Part shown: positions 61,726 through 64,000 of the stretch, one piece after another
Numbering within the stretch: position 1 is the first letter of the stretch
How the letters are laid out: every line of letters begins with the position of its first letter
Origin: Mesobacillus sp. AQ2
GTDB lineage: Bacteria; Bacillota; Bacilli; Bacillales; Cytobacillaceae
Reading direction: 5' to 3'
Length of the DNA stretch: 64,000 bases
NCBI RefSeq assembly: GCF_030122805.1
Contig: NZ_CP126080.1
Location: 2,299,001-2,363,000 of the forward strand
Notes under the pieces: generated by a model
Told to the model about the DNA's origin: nothing
The model's database searches: none
Seen by the model: only the letters and a program-made list of their open reading frames with translations
Translations under genes and position numbers: made by a program

Positions 61726-63531
61726 ATGATGCAGTTTAAGAAGCCGGATGTTGAGAATTTTTATCGTACGTTTAATGTTCAAGCTTTTACGGTAAGCCCT
61801 GATGAAAAACAATTAGTGTTCAGTACGAATTTAACAGGCAAGTATAATTTATGGGCAATGGATTTGCCGAACCAGTATCCGTATCCGCTGACGTTTATTG
61901 ATCAGACGTGCCAGGCATTGCGGTATTCAAATGCAGGAAAGTTTTTGGTTGTAGGTTTTGACCAGGATGGAGATGAAAACGGTCAGCTGTATGCTCTTCC
62001 ACCTGCAGGCGGCGAAATGGTGCCACTCCGTACGGCTGAGGGCCACCGCCACATGCTTCCGTTTTTGTCAAAGGATGACCAGCGTCTCTATTATACTTCT
62101 ACAAAAGGCAATCAGACATTCTTGAATATTTACCGTTACGACATCGAAAACGATGTGGAAGACATTGTCGTTGAGGGCGAAGGTGCTGCGTGTTTCTTAG
62201 TGGCTGTTGACGAAGACGAGAGTAATTTTGCCTATATCAAGCAATATGCAAATACATATTCGCCGGGTTTTATTCTTCAGAATGGGCGTTCGTATTCCCT
62301 GACTCCGGAAACGGATGAGCAATTTACTGTTGGTGAGGGAGTATTCGTTGGGAATGAGTACTATTTTGTCACAACCTTTGGTGAGGATTTTGGTTATCTG
62401 GCAAAGTTCAATCTAGAGACACATGAATTTTCAAAAGTCCTTTCGATTGAAAAGGAAGACTTAGGTGCGATTCGACATAGTGAGAGTTCCCATAGCCTTT
62501 ATTTTGTAACGTCAAAGGGTGTCGAAGATTATTTGTATCGATACAGTCTGGCTGATGGATCGTATGAAAATATGAATCTTCCTGCTTCGATTATCCATGG
62601 CGGCATGGTTGCCAAGAGTGGAAATGTGTATATTTTGGCTGGTTCAGCGACAAAGCCTAATAATATTTTTAAAATGGAAGCACGTAGTGATGAATGGGTT
62701 CAACTGACCAACCTGACTGTTCCGGGTGTGAAGGAAGAAGACCTTATAACGCCAGAAGTAATCACGTATCCATCCTATGATGGACTAGCAATGGAAGCAT
62801 TATTTTTCAAAGCGAATGAAGACGTAAGCAATGGCCATGTCGTCCTTTGGCCGCATGGGGGACCGCAGGCAGCAGAAAGGAAATTTTTCCGGTCGATGTT
62901 CCAGTTCCTTGTGAACAGAGGGTATAGTATTTTCGCACCGAATTTCCGCGGTTCAACCGGTTATGGACTGGCGTTCACTAAGATGGTCGAGGGAAATTGG
63001 GGCGAAGGACCGCGCCTCGATAATATCGCAGGCCTTGAATATATTTATGAGAACGGTTTAGCTGACAGGGACAAGACACTATTGATGGGTGGAAGCTTCG
63101 GCGGATATATGGCGCTTCTGTTGCACGGCCGCCATCCGGAATATTTCAAAGCCGTAGTTGATATCTTCGGACCGTCGAACCTATTCTCATTCATTGAATC
63201 AGTCCCAGAGCACTGGAAGCCGATCATGAACCAATGGGTAGGCGATCCAGTCAAGGATTTCGATAAATTGACAGAGTTCTCGCCAATCACTTATCTGGAC
63301 ACCATGACAAAGCCAATGCTGATCATCCAGGGAGCAAACGACCCTCGAGTTGTGAAGCAGGAATCCGACCAGATTGTCAAGGCACTTCAGGAAAAGGGCC
63401 GTGAAGTCAAATACCTTGTTTTAGATGATGAAGGTCATGGATTTTCGAAAAAAGAAAACGAAATCCTTGTGAACCGGACGATTCTGGAATTTTTTGATCA
63501 ATTTGTCGGGGAAAAGGTTTTAGCAGAATAA
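61726..63531 (+). CDS. S9-family prolyl oligopeptidase
   Basis: A 601-residue serine peptidase. Residues about 15-340 are a beta-propeller with repeated blades (QLVFSTNLTGKYNLWAMDLP, then LYYTSTKGNQTFLNIYRYDI). The C-terminal alpha/beta hydrolase has nucleophile Ser457 in LLMGGSFGGYMALLLHG, Asp539 in GANDPRVVKQESDQI and His571 in DDEGHGFSKKEN. No signal peptide, so cytosolic cleavage of short peptides. The closest named groups are acylaminoacyl peptidase and DPP-type enzymes. GGGGTTGGGG precedes ATG 61726; ATG 61729 is equally possible. Confidence 0.92.
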   Translation: MMQFKKPDVENFYRTFNVQAFTVSPDEKQLVFSTNLTGKYNLWAMDLPNQYPYPLTFIDQTCQALRYSNAGKFLVVGFDQDGDENGQLYALPPAGGEMVPLRTAEGHRHMLPFLSKDDQRLYYTSTKGNQTFLNIYRYDIENDVEDIVVEGEGAACFLVAVDEDESNFAYIKQYANTYSPGFILQNGRSYSLTPETDEQFTVGEGVFVGNEYYFVTTFGEDFGYLAKFNLETHEFSKVLSIEKEDLGAIRHSESSHSLYFVTSKGVEDYLYRYSLADGSYENMNLPASIIHGGMVAKSGNVYILAGSATKPNNIFKMEARSDEWVQLTNLTVPGVKEEDLITPEVITYPSYDGLAMEALFFKANEDVSNGHVVLWPHGGPQAAERKFFRSMFQFLVNRGYSIFAPNFRGSTGYGLAFTKMVEGNWGEGPRLDNIAGLEYIYENGLADRDKTLLMGGSFGGYMALLLHGRHPEYFKAVVDIFGPSNLFSFIESVPEHWKPIMNQWVGDPVKDFDKLTEFSPITYLDTMTKPMLIIQGANDPRVVKQESDQIVKALQEKGREVKYLVLDDEGHGFSKKENEILVNRTILEFFDQFVGEKVLAE

Positions 63532-63582
63532 GCTAATAGAGAAGCTAAGTATTCTTTCTGATAAAAAGATGTTTAAGTAAAT

Positions 63583-63610
63583 GGCGTGGAAATTTACCAC
63601 GCCGTTTTTT
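63583..63610 (+). terminator. Terminator after the S9 peptidase gene
   Basis: GGCGTGG and CCACGCC around a 7-base loop, then G and TTTTTT. Confidence 0.82.
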
Positions 63611-63689
63611 AATTGTGAAATGTTATATGATTCAAAATGGGATTTAATGATAAAATATTAGTGCAAATTCTTTTAAAGGGAGTTTATTG

Positions 63690-64000
63690 ATGGGAATACC
63701 AAAAGATGTTGATACAATATTAACTGAGTATATAAATCTATTTAATGAACATTTTCCTGGAATGATGGAAGGGTTATATATACACGGTTCAATTGCCCTA
63801 AATGCATACGTCGAAGATTCTAGCGACATTGACTTTATCACAGTGACAAAAAGGAGTTTAGCAGAAGAGGATTCGAAAGCTTTAACCTTTATACATACAA
63901 CCATTGCAGATAAATATAAAAAGCCAGAAATGGATGGAGTCTATGCACTTCGCGAGGATTTAGGAGTATTTCACAAAAACAGAGGAAATGATGTTTGCTG
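63690..64000 (+). CDS. Aminoglycoside-adenylyltransferase-like nucleotidyltransferase, 5' part
   Basis: The first 103 residues only; the gene runs off the window. MGIPKDVDTILTEYINLFNE is followed by GLYIHGSIALNAYVEDSSDI, and then DFI. This gives the GS-x10-DxD motif of the nucleotidyltransferase fold in the AadA/ANT(9) style. It may adenylylate a small molecule. AAAGGGAG lies upstream of ATG 63690. True drug resistance cannot be judged from the fragment. Confidence 0.78.
   Translation, partial: MGIPKDVDTILTEYINLFNEHFPGMMEGLYIHGSIALNAYVEDSSDIDFITVTKRSLAEEDSKALTFIHTTIADKYKKPEMDGVYALREDLGVFHKNRGNDVC

Overview
The window looks like chromosomal DNA of a spore-forming, low-GC Bacillaceae bacterium (Bacillus or Mesobacillus-like). 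The reasons are strong AGGAGG-type ribosome binding sites with many TTG and GTG starts, a GerA-type germination operon, a YhcN/YlaJ lipoprotein, an RsbR paralogue, a sporulation-kinase-like PAS histidine kinase, HelD, an OhrR regulator and a T-box-like leader. No rRNA, tRNA, CRISPR, insertion sequence or prophage was recognised.

Layout. 1-1.1 kb: the tail of a cystine-type ABC importer (tcyB partial, tcyA). 1.5-4.6 kb: small proteins, a glyoxalase-fold protein, a frameshifted paiB and a frameshifted AHL-lactonase-like gene. 4.8-7.5 kb: a Cys-rich surface or spore protein and an acetamidase/formamidase. 8.1-9.2 kb: a membrane peptide and an HExxH metalloprotease-like protein. 9.4-17.7 kb: a six-gene operon (abgA, abgB, abgT, a second abgA-like gene, an HyuC/AllC-type amidohydrolase, and a regulator) for uptake and hydrolysis of N-acyl or N-carbamoyl amino acids such as p-aminobenzoyl-glutamate, with two matching palindromes in its leader. 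18-26.4 kb: DedA, Nudix, GNAT, an XRE regulator with a membrane partner, HIT, gpx-ohrR, an RsbR paralogue, a MaoC-like protein and a decayed padR next to a DUF2812 gene. 27-33 kb: helD, DUF3231 and an orphan PAS kinase. 33.4-37.1 kb: ger operon in the order B-A-C. 37.5-46.4 kb: small proteins, NCS2 permease, an EamA exporter divergent from an AraC regulator, and two APH-fold kinases. 47-54 kb: TsuA-type thiosulfate permease, YhcN/YlaJ, EamA, proline iminopeptidase-like hydrolase and a DUF4145-like protein. 55-60.5 kb: the complete livJHMGF branched-chain amino acid importer, then a second Cys-rich protein. 60.6-64 kb: an apparently orphan T-box leader, GNAT, an S9 oligopeptidase and a partial nucleotidyltransferase.

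The most striking signal is not a gene. Six intergenic arrays (about 1.28, 7.57, 26.48, 37.2, 38.9 and 46.48 kb; about 44 units in all) share one hidden architecture. GACA and TGTC half-sites are separated by exactly 25 bases (33 bp in total), and units repeat every 52 bp. The register is the same in every array although the sequence differs: three arm types (GTCCGAA/TTCGGAC, GTCAAGA/TCTTGAC, GTCCGTCAT/ATGACGGAC) are each self-complementary. Period and pairing are conserved while sequence is not. I do not recognise this as a named repeat family.

A second theme is single-base frameshifts, several in homopolymers, in at least five otherwise recognisable genes (paiB, AHL lactonase, padR, a zinc-ribbon gene and a CBO0543-type gene). 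This points either to residual sequencing error or to active gene decay.
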